Positions 1 through 6,045 of a stretch of DNA of 7,437 bases are shown one piece after another. This DNA is from an uncultured Haemophilus sp. (GTDB lineage: Bacteria; Pseudomonadota; Gammaproteobacteria; Enterobacterales; Pasteurellaceae): the NCBI GenBank assembly GCA_902482195.1, contig CABSZQ010000061.1:1-7437 (forward strand), in the 5' to 3' direction. Position 1 is the first letter of the stretch, and the number at the start of each line of letters is the position of its first letter. The position numbers and the translations under genes are program-made. The notes beneath the pieces are model-generated. The model was not told the origin of the DNA. It did no database searches and saw only the letters and a list, made by a program, of their open reading frames with translations.

Positions 1-276
1 TATATACCCAAATCCCTTTGCCATTAAATTAATCATTAAATCCCTATCATCCAAATAAAATAACTCATCATTTATATTGGAGAAGATCTCCAATTTAGGA
101 TTAAAATAATCAATAAGATAACTTGCTTTATTATAAGCCAATTGAGTTGGGTAAATATTCATATCAATACACAGATTTACTGAAAAATTATCTGTATCTA
201 AAATCTTATCTATTTGAATAGCAAAGCTATTAAAATTCCCTTTACTATCATATATCCCTGGATTTCCGATAATCAT
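1..276 (-). CDS. Partial immunity-like protein (tentative Imm42 family), 3' end outside window
   Basis: The frame is open from an ATG at 276 through 92 codons to base 1 with no stop, so the C-terminus lies outside the window. The start has a strong Shine-Dalgarno, AGGTGA at 283-288, six bases upstream. The protein begins MIIGNPGIYDSKGN, then FAIQIDKI (about residues 18-25) and a strand-like LCIDMNIYP (about 35-43), followed by an acidic, aromatic-rich part. A start of the type MI-G-(N/D)-P, then FAI-x-x-D, then a short hydrophobic strand is what I remember of the Imm42 immunity family, whose members protect cells from polymorphic toxins (contact-dependent, type VI or Rhs-type). That assignment rests on memory of family shape, not a search. 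Composition is 72 G+C of 276 (26%), far below tex (roughly 45-50% in sampled lines), which suggests recent horizontal acquisition. No signal peptide or membrane segment is visible, so it is probably cytoplasmic. That a gene exists is much surer than its family. Confidence 0.75.
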   Translation of the reverse strand, partial: MIIGNPGIYDSKGNFNSFAIQIDKILDTDNFSVNLCIDMNIYPTQLAYNKASYLIDYFNPKLEIFSNINDELFYLDDRDLMINLMAKGFGYI

Positions 277-399
277 CTTCTCTCACCTAATATAGGATTC
301 ACTCTAATCGTTCGTATATTTATTTCTATCCTTAAAAGGATTTCATCATATACATACGCCTATCTTGCTTAAATATCAACCGCACTTTTATTTTATCTA
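277..399. promoter_or_regulatory. AT-rich intergenic leader of the immunity-like gene
   Basis: This 123-base gap lies between the stop of the 127-residue gene (400) and the start of the immunity-like gene (276). It holds an uptake signal at 379-387, a small inverted repeat ATCCTT-AA-AAGGAT at 328-341, and a short dyad CCTA-ATA-TAGG at 286-296 abutting the Shine-Dalgarno. On the − strand TTGATA (370-375 region, overlapping the uptake signal flank) is a fair −35 box, but the hexamer 17 bases on (TATGTA) is a poor −10, so I do not call a promoter with confidence. No strong intrinsic terminator for the upstream gene is seen: neither dyad is followed by a long T run on the − strand. The immunity-like gene may therefore be partly read through from upstream. 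Confidence 0.3.
379..387 (-). other. DNA uptake signal sequence (USS)
   Basis: Exact AAGTGCGGT core on the − strand, followed by the AT-rich first flank (GATATT) expected in the extended Haemophilus consensus. It lies between genes, beside the AT-rich immunity-like gene. Such sites are preferred in uptake of DNA by naturally competent Haemophilus. Confidence 0.9.
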
Positions 400-783
400 T
401 TAACTATACTGCTGCCGATACTTTTCTAAATTATCTTGAAAATGCTGAATATAGTATTCGATATCTTTTTCTCGGTAACCAAGAATTCGGCCGATTTCAC
501 GTTCCACTTTTGGATCAAAACCATTCACCGTGCTTGCAGGAAGTAGTACTTCCATTTGTTCAGCGAGTGCAAGAGATTGGGGTAAATAGACAATAAAATC
601 GGTTAAGCAAACATCATTAATATGACGTTGCACTGTTTTTGAATGAAGCATTCCTTGCTCAAGATAAGGGAGAAAGGCGTCAGGAATACCGAGCTCCTGA
701 TTGAATAATGCCACTTGCTTTTCGCCCCTTAACATTAATTCCAGCTCCTTGCCTTCATGTGGCCCAAGAATACCTTTTTCCAT
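400..783 (-). CDS. Conserved-looking hypothetical protein, 127 aa
   Basis: I do not recognise this gene. The start is well supported: ATG at 783 with Shine-Dalgarno AAGGAA at 791-796, seven bases away. It encodes 127 residues with no signal peptide, no membrane segment and no metal-binding Cys/His motif; the only cysteine is C59. The N-terminus (GILGPHEGKELELMLRGEK, residues 4-22) is a compact charged block leading into a strand VALF. Residues 60-82 hold a strand FIVYLP and a helix LALAEQMEVLLP. The C-terminal third (about 90-127) is predicted helical, with the pattern EIGRILGYREKDIEYYI. The look is a small soluble alpha/beta protein. It has base composition like its core neighbours (one sampled line is 47% G+C), unlike the AT-rich gene after it. 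It lies downstream of tex but is separated from it by an intrinsic terminator, with its own promoter candidate at 843-871. An immunity or regulatory role is possible from position alone, but nothing in the sequence proves it. Confidence 0.8.
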   Translation of the reverse strand: MEKGILGPHEGKELELMLRGEKQVALFNQELGIPDAFLPYLEQGMLHSKTVQRHINDVCLTDFIVYLPQSLALAEQMEVLLPASTVNGFDPKVEREIGRILGYREKDIEYYIQHFQDNLEKYRQQYS

Positions 784-804
784 AAGAATATTCCTTTCGT
801 TGAA

Positions 805-841
805 ATAAAAAAGGGGATTGGATGATTGACCAGATCCCCTT
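805..841 (-). terminator. Intrinsic terminator of tex
   Basis: On the − strand, AAGGGGAT (834-841) pairs with ATCCCCTT (811-818), with an extra TGG/CCA inner stem across a bulge, and the second arm runs into TTTTTTATTT (803-812). This is a textbook Rho-independent terminator, 45 bases after the tex stop. It lies only about 20 bases before the start of the next gene on the same strand. Confidence 0.85.
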
Positions 842-842
842 C

Positions 843-871
843 ATTGTACGCCTATTTGGCCACAATGTTCA
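843..871 (-). promoter_or_regulatory. Promoter candidate for the 127-aa gene
   Basis: On the − strand TGAACA (866-871, 4 of 6 matches to the −35 consensus) is separated by exactly 17 bases from TACAAT (843-848, 5 of 6 to the −10). The predicted start of transcription, near 836, falls inside the 5' arm of the tex terminator. A transcript starting there would lack part of the hairpin, so it might escape termination while tex transcripts do not. Not tested; based on spacing and hexamers only. Confidence 0.45.
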
Positions 872-885
872 TCTAAATGACGAAA

Positions 886-3198
886 TTATTTTTTCCAATT
901 TTTCAACGCATCGGCAAAGGCATTACCCATCGCACTATTTCCTCTAGGATTACGCTCTTGACGAGGTGCATTACTTCTTGGTTTTGCACTTAAAGTGCGG
1001 TCAGATTTGCCGTCATTTTTGACCGCACTTTCATCTAATCGCATCGTCAACGCAATACGTTTACGCGGCACATCCACTTCCAAGACTTTCACTTTTACGA
1101 TATCGCCCGTTTTCACCACTTGATGTGGATCTTCTACGAATTTATCGCTTAATGATGAAATGTGTACTAAACCGTCTTGGTGAACACCAATATCCACAAA
1201 TGCGCCGAAGTTGGTCACATTAGTGACGGTACCTTCTAAAATCATACCTGGTTTTAAATCGGTGATTTCTTCCACGCCCTCTGCGAATACCGCGGTTTTA
1301 AATTCACCACGCGGATCGCGCCCTGGTTTTTCCAACTCTTTGAAAATATCTTGAACCGTTGGTAAACCAAATTGCTCATCAATAAATTGTTTTGCATCAA
1401 GCTGACGTACCACACCCGCATTGCCCATTAAATCTTGAATAGATTGTGCTGTCGCTTGCAAGATTTTTTCCACCACTGGGTAAGCTTCTGGATGGACACC
1501 TGAAGCATCAAGTGGATTTTTCCCACCTGCAATACGCATAAAGCCTGCACATTGCTCAAAGGCTTTTGGCCCTAAACGAGGCACTTTTTTCAATTCTGCA
1601 CGGCTTTCAAAACGACCATTTTCATCACGGTATTCCACAATGTTTTGCGCTAAGGTTTTCGTCATCCCTGCCACGCGAGCAAGTAACGGCGCGGATGCCG
1701 TATTCAAATCCACACCTACCGCGTTTACACAGTCTTCCACCACCGCATCAAGTTTACGCGCAAGTTGGGTTTGGTTTACATCGTGTTGATATTGCCCTAC
1801 ACCAATAGCTTTCGGTTCGATTTTCACTAATTCCGCCAATGGATCTTGTAAACGACGGGCGATAGATACCGCACCGCGTAAAGAGACATCTAAATTCGGG
1901 AATTCATTTGCCGCAAATTCAGAAGCAGAATAAACCGATGCGCCAGCTTCACTCACTACAACGGTTTGTGGTTTATTTTCTTTGATTTCTTTAATGACTT
2001 CTTTCGCAAAACGTTCAGTTTCACGAGAAGCCGTACCATTACCAATGGCAATTAATTCCACGTTATGTTTGCGGATTAAGCTGAAAATCGCCACTTGCGC
2101 TTCGGCTTCACGCCCCGTGTGTGGATAAATGGTGGTGGTATCTAATAATTTACCTGTGTTATCTACTACGGCGACTTTAACACCTGTACGTAAGCCTGGG
2201 TCCAAGCCCATAGTGCTTTTCGCGCCAGCCGGTGCCGCCATTAAAAGTGCGGTCAGATTTCGAGCGAAAACATCAATGGCCTCTTCTTCTGCTTTTTCAC
2301 GTAAACTTGCCATTAATTCCGTTTCTAAATGCAACGAAACTTTGATTTTCCATGTCCACGCAATCACTTGCTCACGCCATTTATCTGCAGGCTGCCCCGT
2401 GAAACGGACATCTAAATAATCACGAATAATCTCTTCACAATAACTTTGACGACTTCCCTCTTCTGCATCGGGATCTGCATTTAAGCTTAATTGTAAAATG
2501 CCCTCATTACGTCCACGGAACATGGCTAATGCACGGTGAGAAGGCACATTTTTCAATAATTCTTGATGGTCGAAATAATCTTGGAATTTTGCGCCTTCCG
2601 TTTCTTTGCCTTCGATCACTTTGGATACAATAACGGCATTTTTTGCTAAATAATCACGGACTTTCGCTAATAAGCCCGCATCTTCAGCAAAACGCTCCAT
2701 TAAAATATAGCGAGCGCCATCAAGTGCGACTTTGGTGTCTGTTACACCTTTATCAGCATCTACAAATTCATCTGCTGCCGTTTCAGGATCATTCTTCGGC
2801 TCGTTCCAAAGTAAATCAGCCAATGGCTCAAGACCGGCTTCAATCGCAATTTGCCCTTTCGTGCGACGTTTTGGTTTATATGGCAAATACAAATCTTCTA
2901 ATTCAGTTTTACTTTGTGTTGCATGGATTTTGTCACGCAATTCATCGGTCAATTTCCCTTGCTCTTCAATAGATTTCAAGATGGTTTGACGACGATCTTC
3001 TAATTCACGTAAATAAATTAAACGGGTTTCAAAATGACGAAGTTGGGTGTCATCCAAGCCACCAGTGGCTTCTTTACGATAACGGGCAATAAATGGAATG
3101 GTGTTGCCATCATCTAATAATTGAATGGCGGCGAGGATTTGTTGGGGTTGAACGGTTAATTCTGCCGCAATAATTTGGCTAATTTGTTGATTTAACAT
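886..3198 (-). CDS. tex: Tex, S1-domain RNA-binding transcription accessory protein
   Basis: Tex (YhgF family) is a cytoplasmic nucleic-acid-binding protein linked to transcription fidelity and stress tolerance; its exact role is incompletely defined. Domains in 770-residue numbering: N-terminal helical Tex region (about 5-190, including [15 protein letters not shown] at 36-50); RNase H-like YqgF domain opening with GLDPGLRTG at 331-339 and running to about 455; helix-hairpin-helix repeats at about 490-555 ([12 protein letters not shown], then [15 protein letters not shown]); S1 RNA-binding domain at about 649-720 ([26 protein letters not shown]); then a basic, low-complexity tail. Length is typical of the family. 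I chose the ATG at 3198 (MLNQQISQ) over one at 3204, because the AAGAAG ribosome site at 3206-3211 is seven bases from the former and one base from the latter. The gene is divergent from greB; in E. coli the two are neighbours on the same strand. It ends at an intrinsic terminator. Three uptake signals lie within the gene. Confidence 0.96.
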   Translation of the reverse strand: MLNQQISQIIAAELTVQPQQILAAIQLLDDGNTIPFIARYRKEATGGLDDTQLRHFETRLIYLRELEDRRQTILKSIEEQGKLTDELRDKIHATQSKTELEDLYLPYKPKRRTKGQIAIEAGLEPLADLLWNEPKNDPETAADEFVDADKGVTDTKVALDGARYILMERFAEDAGLLAKVRDYLAKNAVIVSKVIEGKETEGAKFQDYFDHQELLKNVPSHRALAMFRGRNEGILQLSLNADPDAEEGSRQSYCEEIIRDYLDVRFTGQPADKWREQVIAWTWKIKVSLHLETELMASLREKAEEEAIDVFARNLTALLMAAPAGAKSTMGLDPGLRTGVKVAVVDNTGKLLDTTTIYPHTGREAEAQVAIFSLIRKHNVELIAIGNGTASRETERFAKEVIKEIKENKPQTVVVSEAGASVYSASEFAANEFPNLDVSLRGAVSIARRLQDPLAELVKIEPKAIGVGQYQHDVNQTQLARKLDAVVEDCVNAVGVDLNTASAPLLARVAGMTKTLAQNIVEYRDENGRFESRAELKKVPRLGPKAFEQCAGFMRIAGGKNPLDASGVHPEAYPVVEKILQATAQSIQDLMGNAGVVRQLDAKQFIDEQFGLPTVQDIFKELEKPGRDPRGEFKTAVFAEGVEEITDLKPGMILEGTVTNVTNFGAFVDIGVHQDGLVHISSLSDKFVEDPHQVVKTGDIVKVKVLEVDVPRKRIALTMRLDESAVKNDGKSDRTLSAKPRSNAPRQERNPRGNSAMGNAFADALKNWKK
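992..1031. repeat. Inverted pair of uptake signals inside tex
   Basis: AAAGTGCGGTC at 992-1002 and its exact inverse GACCGCACTTT at 1021-1031 make an 11-bp stem around an 18-base loop. The two exact USS cores are 993-1001 (+) and 1022-1030 (−). In the protein they encode the linker between the S1 domain and the basic tail (ESAVKN and SDRTLS). A shorter palindrome, GCACTT-A-AAGTGC at 986-998, overlaps and would compete. No T run follows on the tex strand, so this is not a terminator. Confidence 0.85.
2245..2253 (+). other. DNA uptake signal sequence (USS)
   Basis: Exact AAGTGCGGT core on the + strand, within tex, where the complement encodes Thr-Ala-Leu just before the YqgF-like domain. The flanking AGATTT and AAAACA mostly fit the extended consensus. 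Confidence 0.88.
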
Positions 3199-3242
3199 TG
3201 TCATACTTCTTTGTTATTAAAGGATTCGATAAAAACGGGAAT

Positions 3243-3271
3243 AGAATACTGGTTTTAGACAACAGGCTCAA
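3243..3271 (-). promoter_or_regulatory. Promoter candidate for tex
   Basis: On the − strand TTGAGC (3266-3271, 4 of 6) is followed after 17 bases by TATTCT (3243-3248, 4 of 6). The predicted leader to the ATG at 3198 is about 38 bases. It overlaps the greB promoter candidate on the other strand. Confidence 0.4.
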
Positions 3272-3278
3272 ATATAAT
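3250..3278 (+). promoter_or_regulatory. Promoter candidate for greB
   Basis: A perfect TATAAT −10 box lies at 3273-3278. The hexamer 17 bases upstream, TGGTTT at 3250-3255, is a weak −35. The predicted transcript start near 3285 gives a leader of only about 20 bases, almost entirely A and U. Confidence 0.45.
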
Positions 3279-3304
3279 TCAAAAAAATTTCTTTTATTTT
3301 TATT

Positions 3305-3781
3305 ATGGCAAAATCAAATTACATTACCCGTCAAGGCTGGCTTGCCCTTGACCAAGAACTTAAATTTTTGTGGAAAGAAGAACGTCCAAAAGTTACCCAA
3401 GCCGTTTCAGATGCCGCCGCGCTTGGTGACCGCAGTGAAAACGCAGAATATATTTACGGTAAACGTCGTTTACGTGAAATTGATCGCCGTGTGCATTTCC
3501 TTTCCAAACGCTTAGAAGTGTTACAAATCGTGGATTACCACCCGAAACAAGAAGGCAAAGTGTTTTTCGGTGCCTGGGTTGAGCTAGAAGATGAAGAAGG
3601 TGAAGTGAAGCAATACCGCATTGTCGGCTGCGATGAATTCGATCCCGCTAAAAACTGGATTTCCATTGATTCTCCCGTCGCACGTGCCTTAATCGGAAAA
3701 GGCGTTGATGATGAAATTCATGTGGAAACACCCTCGGGCAAAGTGGTGCTTTATGTGAACCGAATTTGGTATGAAAAATAG
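3305..3781 (+). CDS. greB: Transcription elongation factor GreB
   Basis: GreB rescues backtracked RNA polymerase by inserting its coiled coil into the secondary channel and stimulating cleavage of the 3' end of the nascent RNA. The 158 residues match the usual GreB length. The N-terminal coiled coil (about 1-75) carries the tip loop LGDRSENAEY with the acidic pair D42 and E45, equivalent to D41 and E44 of E. coli GreB. The WKEERPKV segment (23-30) and the QEGKVFFGAWVELED stretch (about 81-95) are GreB-typical and set it apart from GreA. The C-terminal domain, with RIVGCDEFDPAKNWISIDSPVARAL, is the FKBP-like fold that docks on polymerase. The ATG at 3305 has no visible Shine-Dalgarno; the upstream bases are an A/T tract. 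The next residues (MAKSNYITRQGW) fit the family start, so I keep it. The gene is divergent from tex and convergent with deoD. Confidence 0.97.
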   Translation: MAKSNYITRQGWLALDQELKFLWKEERPKVTQAVSDAAALGDRSENAEYIYGKRRLREIDRRVHFLSKRLEVLQIVDYHPKQEGKVFFGAWVELEDEEGEVKQYRIVGCDEFDPAKNWISIDSPVARALIGKGVDDEIHVETPSGKVVLYVNRIWYEK

Positions 3782-3795
3782 TGAAGTAGAAAAAC

Positions 3796-3828
3796 AAAAG
3801 AGCGGTCAAAATTGACCGCTCTTTTTTA
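3796..3828. terminator. Two-way terminator between greB and deoD
   Basis: The arms 3796-3809 and 3812-3825 form a perfect 14-bp dyad (AAAAGAGCGGTCAA and its inverse). T runs follow on both strands: TTTTTTATT on the + strand and TTTTGTTTTT on the − strand. It therefore serves both greB (stop at 3781) and deoD (stop at 3847). Each arm carries AAGAGCGGT, one base from the uptake signal core. Confidence 0.92.
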
Positions 3829-3846
3829 TTCTATCAATCGGATAAA

Positions 3847-4563
3847 TTATGCTTTATCACCAATTAATACAGACTCTAACGCAATTTCAATCATATCATT
3901 GAAGGTTAATTGACGTTCTTCTGCAGTAGTTTGTTCGTGTGTACGAATATGGTCTGAAACGGTACAGATACAAAGTGCTTTTGCACCATATTCTGCTGCT
4001 ACGCCATAGATACCCGCTGCTTCCATTTCTACGCCTAAGATGCCGTATTTTTCCATCACATCAAACATTTCGAAATCTGGCGTGTAGAATAAGTCTGCAG
4101 AGAAAAGATTCCCTACGCGAACTTGCTTACCTTTTTCTTTCGCTGCTTGAACCGCTGCTTGTGCCATATCAAAATCAGCAATTGCAGCAAAATCGTTATC
4201 TTTGAAACGGATACGGTTTACTTTTGAATCAGTACATGCACCAAGACCGATGATGACATCACGTACTTTAACATCCATACGTACAGCACCACAAGAACCA
4301 ACACGGATGATTTTCTTCACACCGTATTCAGTAATTAATTCTTTCGCATAAATTGAGCAAGATGGGATACCCATACCGTGACCCATAACAGAGATACGAC
4401 GACCTTTATAAGTACCGGTATAACCCAACATATTGCGAACGTTAGTCACTTCTTTCGCATCTTCTAAGAATGTTTCAGCAATATATTTTGCACGAAGCGG
4501 ATCACCTGGCATTAATACAACATCTGCAAATGCGCCTTCAGGAGCATTAATATGTGGAGTCAT
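3847..4563 (-). CDS. deoD: Purine nucleoside phosphorylase DeoD
   Basis: DeoD is the hexameric, trimer-of-dimers type phosphorylase that splits purine (deoxy)ribonucleosides with phosphate to free base and (deoxy)ribose 1-phosphate in the cytoplasm. The 238 residues align almost without gaps to the E. coli enzyme. Key positions are all present: H4 (from the neighbouring subunit), phosphate ligands G20, R24, R43 and R87 with S90, the nucleoside-binding V-E-M-E at 178-181, and the catalytic D204 and R217 in [17 protein letters not shown]. The ATG at 4563 has AGAGGA at 4571-4576, seven bases away. It follows the nucleoside transporter gene on the same strand, 128 bases downstream, which gives a transport-and-salvage pair. 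The gap holds a hairpin and a PurR-type operator, so separate control of deoD is likely. No other deo genes (deoC, deoA, deoB) lie in the window, unlike the E. coli deo operon. Confidence 0.98.
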   Translation of the reverse strand: MTPHINAPEGAFADVVLMPGDPLRAKYIAETFLEDAKEVTNVRNMLGYTGTYKGRRISVMGHGMGIPSCSIYAKELITEYGVKKIIRVGSCGAVRMDVKVRDVIIGLGACTDSKVNRIRFKDNDFAAIADFDMAQAAVQAAKEKGKQVRVGNLFSADLFYTPDFEMFDVMEKYGILGVEMEAAGIYGVAAEYGAKALCICTVSDHIRTHEQTTAEERQLTFNDMIEIALESVLIGDKA

Positions 4564-4599
4564 TGTTTTTTCCTCTTGTTGATAAATAAAAAATCATTT

Positions 4600-4615
4600 A
4601 AGCAAACGTTTTCGC
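4600..4615. promoter_or_regulatory. PurR-type (LacI family) operator upstream of deoD
   Basis: AAGCAAACGTTTTCGC fits the PurR consensus ANGCAANCGNTTNCNT at every fixed base except the last (C for T), including the central CG. It is centred about 45 bases upstream of the deoD start, and deoD acts on purine nucleosides. I infer purine-dependent repression. Related LacI-family regulators such as CytR or RbsR have similar sites and cannot be excluded. No clear −35/−10 pair is seen nearby. Confidence 0.55.
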
Positions 4616-4628
4616 CTGCTTTAAAATA

Positions 4629-4655
4629 CAACACCACGAACGATTCGTGGTGTTG
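4629..4655 (-). terminator. Perfect hairpin after nupC, weak terminator or attenuator
   Basis: CAACACCACGAA (4629-4640) and TTCGTGGTGTTG (4644-4655) form a perfect 12-bp stem with a 3-base loop, 37 bases past the nupC stop. On the − strand it is followed by TATTTTAAAG, which is only a short T run. It could end most nupC transcripts, or act as a partial terminator or RNA-stabilising element that lets some transcription reach deoD. Confidence 0.6.
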
Positions 4656-4662
4656 AGAGATA

Positions 4663-4671
4663 AAGTGCGGT
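4663..4671 (+). other. DNA uptake signal sequence (USS)
   Basis: Exact AAGTGCGGT core on the + strand, just after the nupC stop. The following AAAATT and ATTTTA segments, at the right spacing, fit the full extended Haemophilus consensus, making this the best-formed USS in the window. Confidence 0.92.
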
Positions 4672-4691
4672 CAAAATTCACCACATTTTAA

Positions 4692-5939
4692 TTACATTGC
4701 TACGCCGCTTAACTCGATGAATAAACCTGCGATAGTTGCACTCATTAAGTTAGCTAATGTACCTGCGACAACTGCTTTTAACCCTAAGCGAGCCACATCA
4801 CCACGACGATTTGGTGCCATACCACCAATACCGCCGATTAAGATTGCGATAGAGCTGAAGTTAGCGAAACCACATAATGCGAAAGTAATGATGGCTTTGG
4901 TTTTTTCACTTAATACCACCGCTGTATCTGGTTGTAAGTATTTAGCGAACTCTAAGTAACCCACGAATTCGTTCACCGCTAATTTCATACCAATCATTTG
5001 ACCCGCAATTGCAGATTCATCCCAAGATACACCGATTAAGTAAGCTAATGGTTTGAAGATCCAACCAAAGATTGATTGTAACGTTAAATCACCGTAACCG
5101 AACCAGCCGCCTACGCCCCCTAAAATACCGTTAATTAAAGCAATTAAACCCACGAAAGCGAGTAACATCGCACCTACGTTTAACGCTAATTGCATACCGG
5201 CACTCGCACCACCTGCCATTGCTTCAAGCACGTTAGTCGGTTTTTCGCTATCATCCGTTTCAGGTTGTTTATCGGTAAATTGTTCAGTTTGCGGGAATAA
5301 AATTTTCGCAAATAATAAACCTGCTGGTGCAGCCATGAAAGAGGCTGCGATTAAGTAAGTCAACGGGACGCCCATTCCTGCATAACCCGCCATCACTGAA
5401 CCCGCGATAGAAGCTGTACCACCCGCCATAATAGCGAACAATTCAGATTGGGTCATATTTTTAATATAAGGACGAACCACTAAAGGTGCTTCAGTTTGGC
5501 CAACAAAAATATTCGCTGCTGCAGACATTGATTCTGCTTTAGATGTGCCTAATGCGGCTTGCAATGCACCACCAATCACTTTGATGACAACTTGCATAAT
5601 GCCTAAGTAATAAAGCACAGAAATTAAACCAGAGAAAAAGACGATGATTGGTAACACTTTCACCGCAAAGATAAAGCCGGCATTTGAAGGATCCGATAAT
5701 CCACCAAAGACGAAGTTAATCCCTTCATTACCATAGGCGATAACATTTGATACACCATTTGCCGTCGCTTGTAATGCATCTCGACCAAACGGCACATACA
5801 AAATAAGGGCCGCAAATCCGATTTGAATCGCCAAAGCCCCTAATACAGTACGTAAATTAATCGCCTTACGATTATTTGAAAATAATACGGCAATGACCAG
5901 TAATACGACAATGCCTAAAACGCTACCTAAAATACCCAT
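4692..5939 (-). CDS. nupC: NupC family concentrative nucleoside transporter (CNT)
   Basis: This inner-membrane carrier couples nucleoside uptake to a cation gradient. The 415 residues are the usual bacterial CNT length. Hydrophobic segments run throughout; clear ones are at about 5-20, 31-50, 92-112, 253-275 and 385-409. Substrate-site motifs known from the Vibrio cholerae CNT structure are present: GQTEAP at 147-152 (with Q148, T149 and E150), the family signature [12 protein letters not shown] at 317-328 (with N323 and E324), and FANFSS at 358-363 (F358, N360 and S363). A charged cytoplasmic stretch lies near 219-235. The ATG at 5939 has AGGGGA at 5945-5950, five bases away. It is upstream of deoD and downstream of the yjjW-like gene. 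A −10-like TAGAAT lies at 5987-5992 on its strand, without a good −35. The symbol denotes the family; nucleoside range cannot be read from the sequence, and NupX/PsuT-type carriers are related alternatives. Confidence 0.92.
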   Translation of the reverse strand: MGILGSVLGIVVLLVIAVLFSNNRKAINLRTVLGALAIQIGFAALILYVPFGRDALQATANGVSNVIAYGNEGINFVFGGLSDPSNAGFIFAVKVLPIIVFFSGLISVLYYLGIMQVVIKVIGGALQAALGTSKAESMSAAANIFVGQTEAPLVVRPYIKNMTQSELFAIMAGGTASIAGSVMAGYAGMGVPLTYLIAASFMAAPAGLLFAKILFPQTEQFTDKQPETDDSEKPTNVLEAMAGGASAGMQLALNVGAMLLAFVGLIALINGILGGVGGWFGYGDLTLQSIFGWIFKPLAYLIGVSWDESAIAGQMIGMKLAVNEFVGYLEFAKYLQPDTAVVLSEKTKAIITFALCGFANFSSIAILIGGIGGMAPNRRGDVARLGLKAVVAGTLANLMSATIAGLFIELSGVAM

Positions 5940-6045
5940 TTTTTTCCCCTAGGTTGGTTAGATAAGTAAGTGAATAAAATTGTCCTATTCTACTTGTTTT
6001 TCGGTAAAAAGTCGGAATATTTTTGCTACTTTTCGATATGTTTGC
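5940..6045 (-). promoter_or_regulatory. Leader region of nupC
   Basis: A 106-base gap between the stop of the yjjW-like gene (6046) and the nupC start. It holds a possible −10 TAGAAT at 5987-5992 (5 of 6) but no convincing −35 at 16-18 bases, which would be compatible with an activator-dependent promoter. I looked for a CRP dyad and a PurR-type box and found neither. No terminator hairpin for the upstream gene is visible, so read-through from yjjW is possible. Confidence 0.3.

Noticed and set aside
1566..2989. Open + strand frames of 80-109 codons opposite tex (1566-1808, 2129-2419, 2643-2972, 2732-2989)
   Set aside because: They lie antisense to a clear tex gene, have no family resemblance, and are a usual by-product of its codon use.
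3199..3204. Tex start at ATG 3204, giving 772 residues
   Set aside because: The AAGAAG ribosome site is only one base from that ATG but seven from the ATG at 3198.
3198..3515. + strand frame of 105 codons overlapping the start of greB
   Set aside because: It is out of frame with greB, which is unmistakable; the translation has no recognisable features.
3939..4959. + strand frames opposite deoD (3939-4205) and nupC (4717-4959)
   Set aside because: Shadows of highly conserved genes on the other strand.
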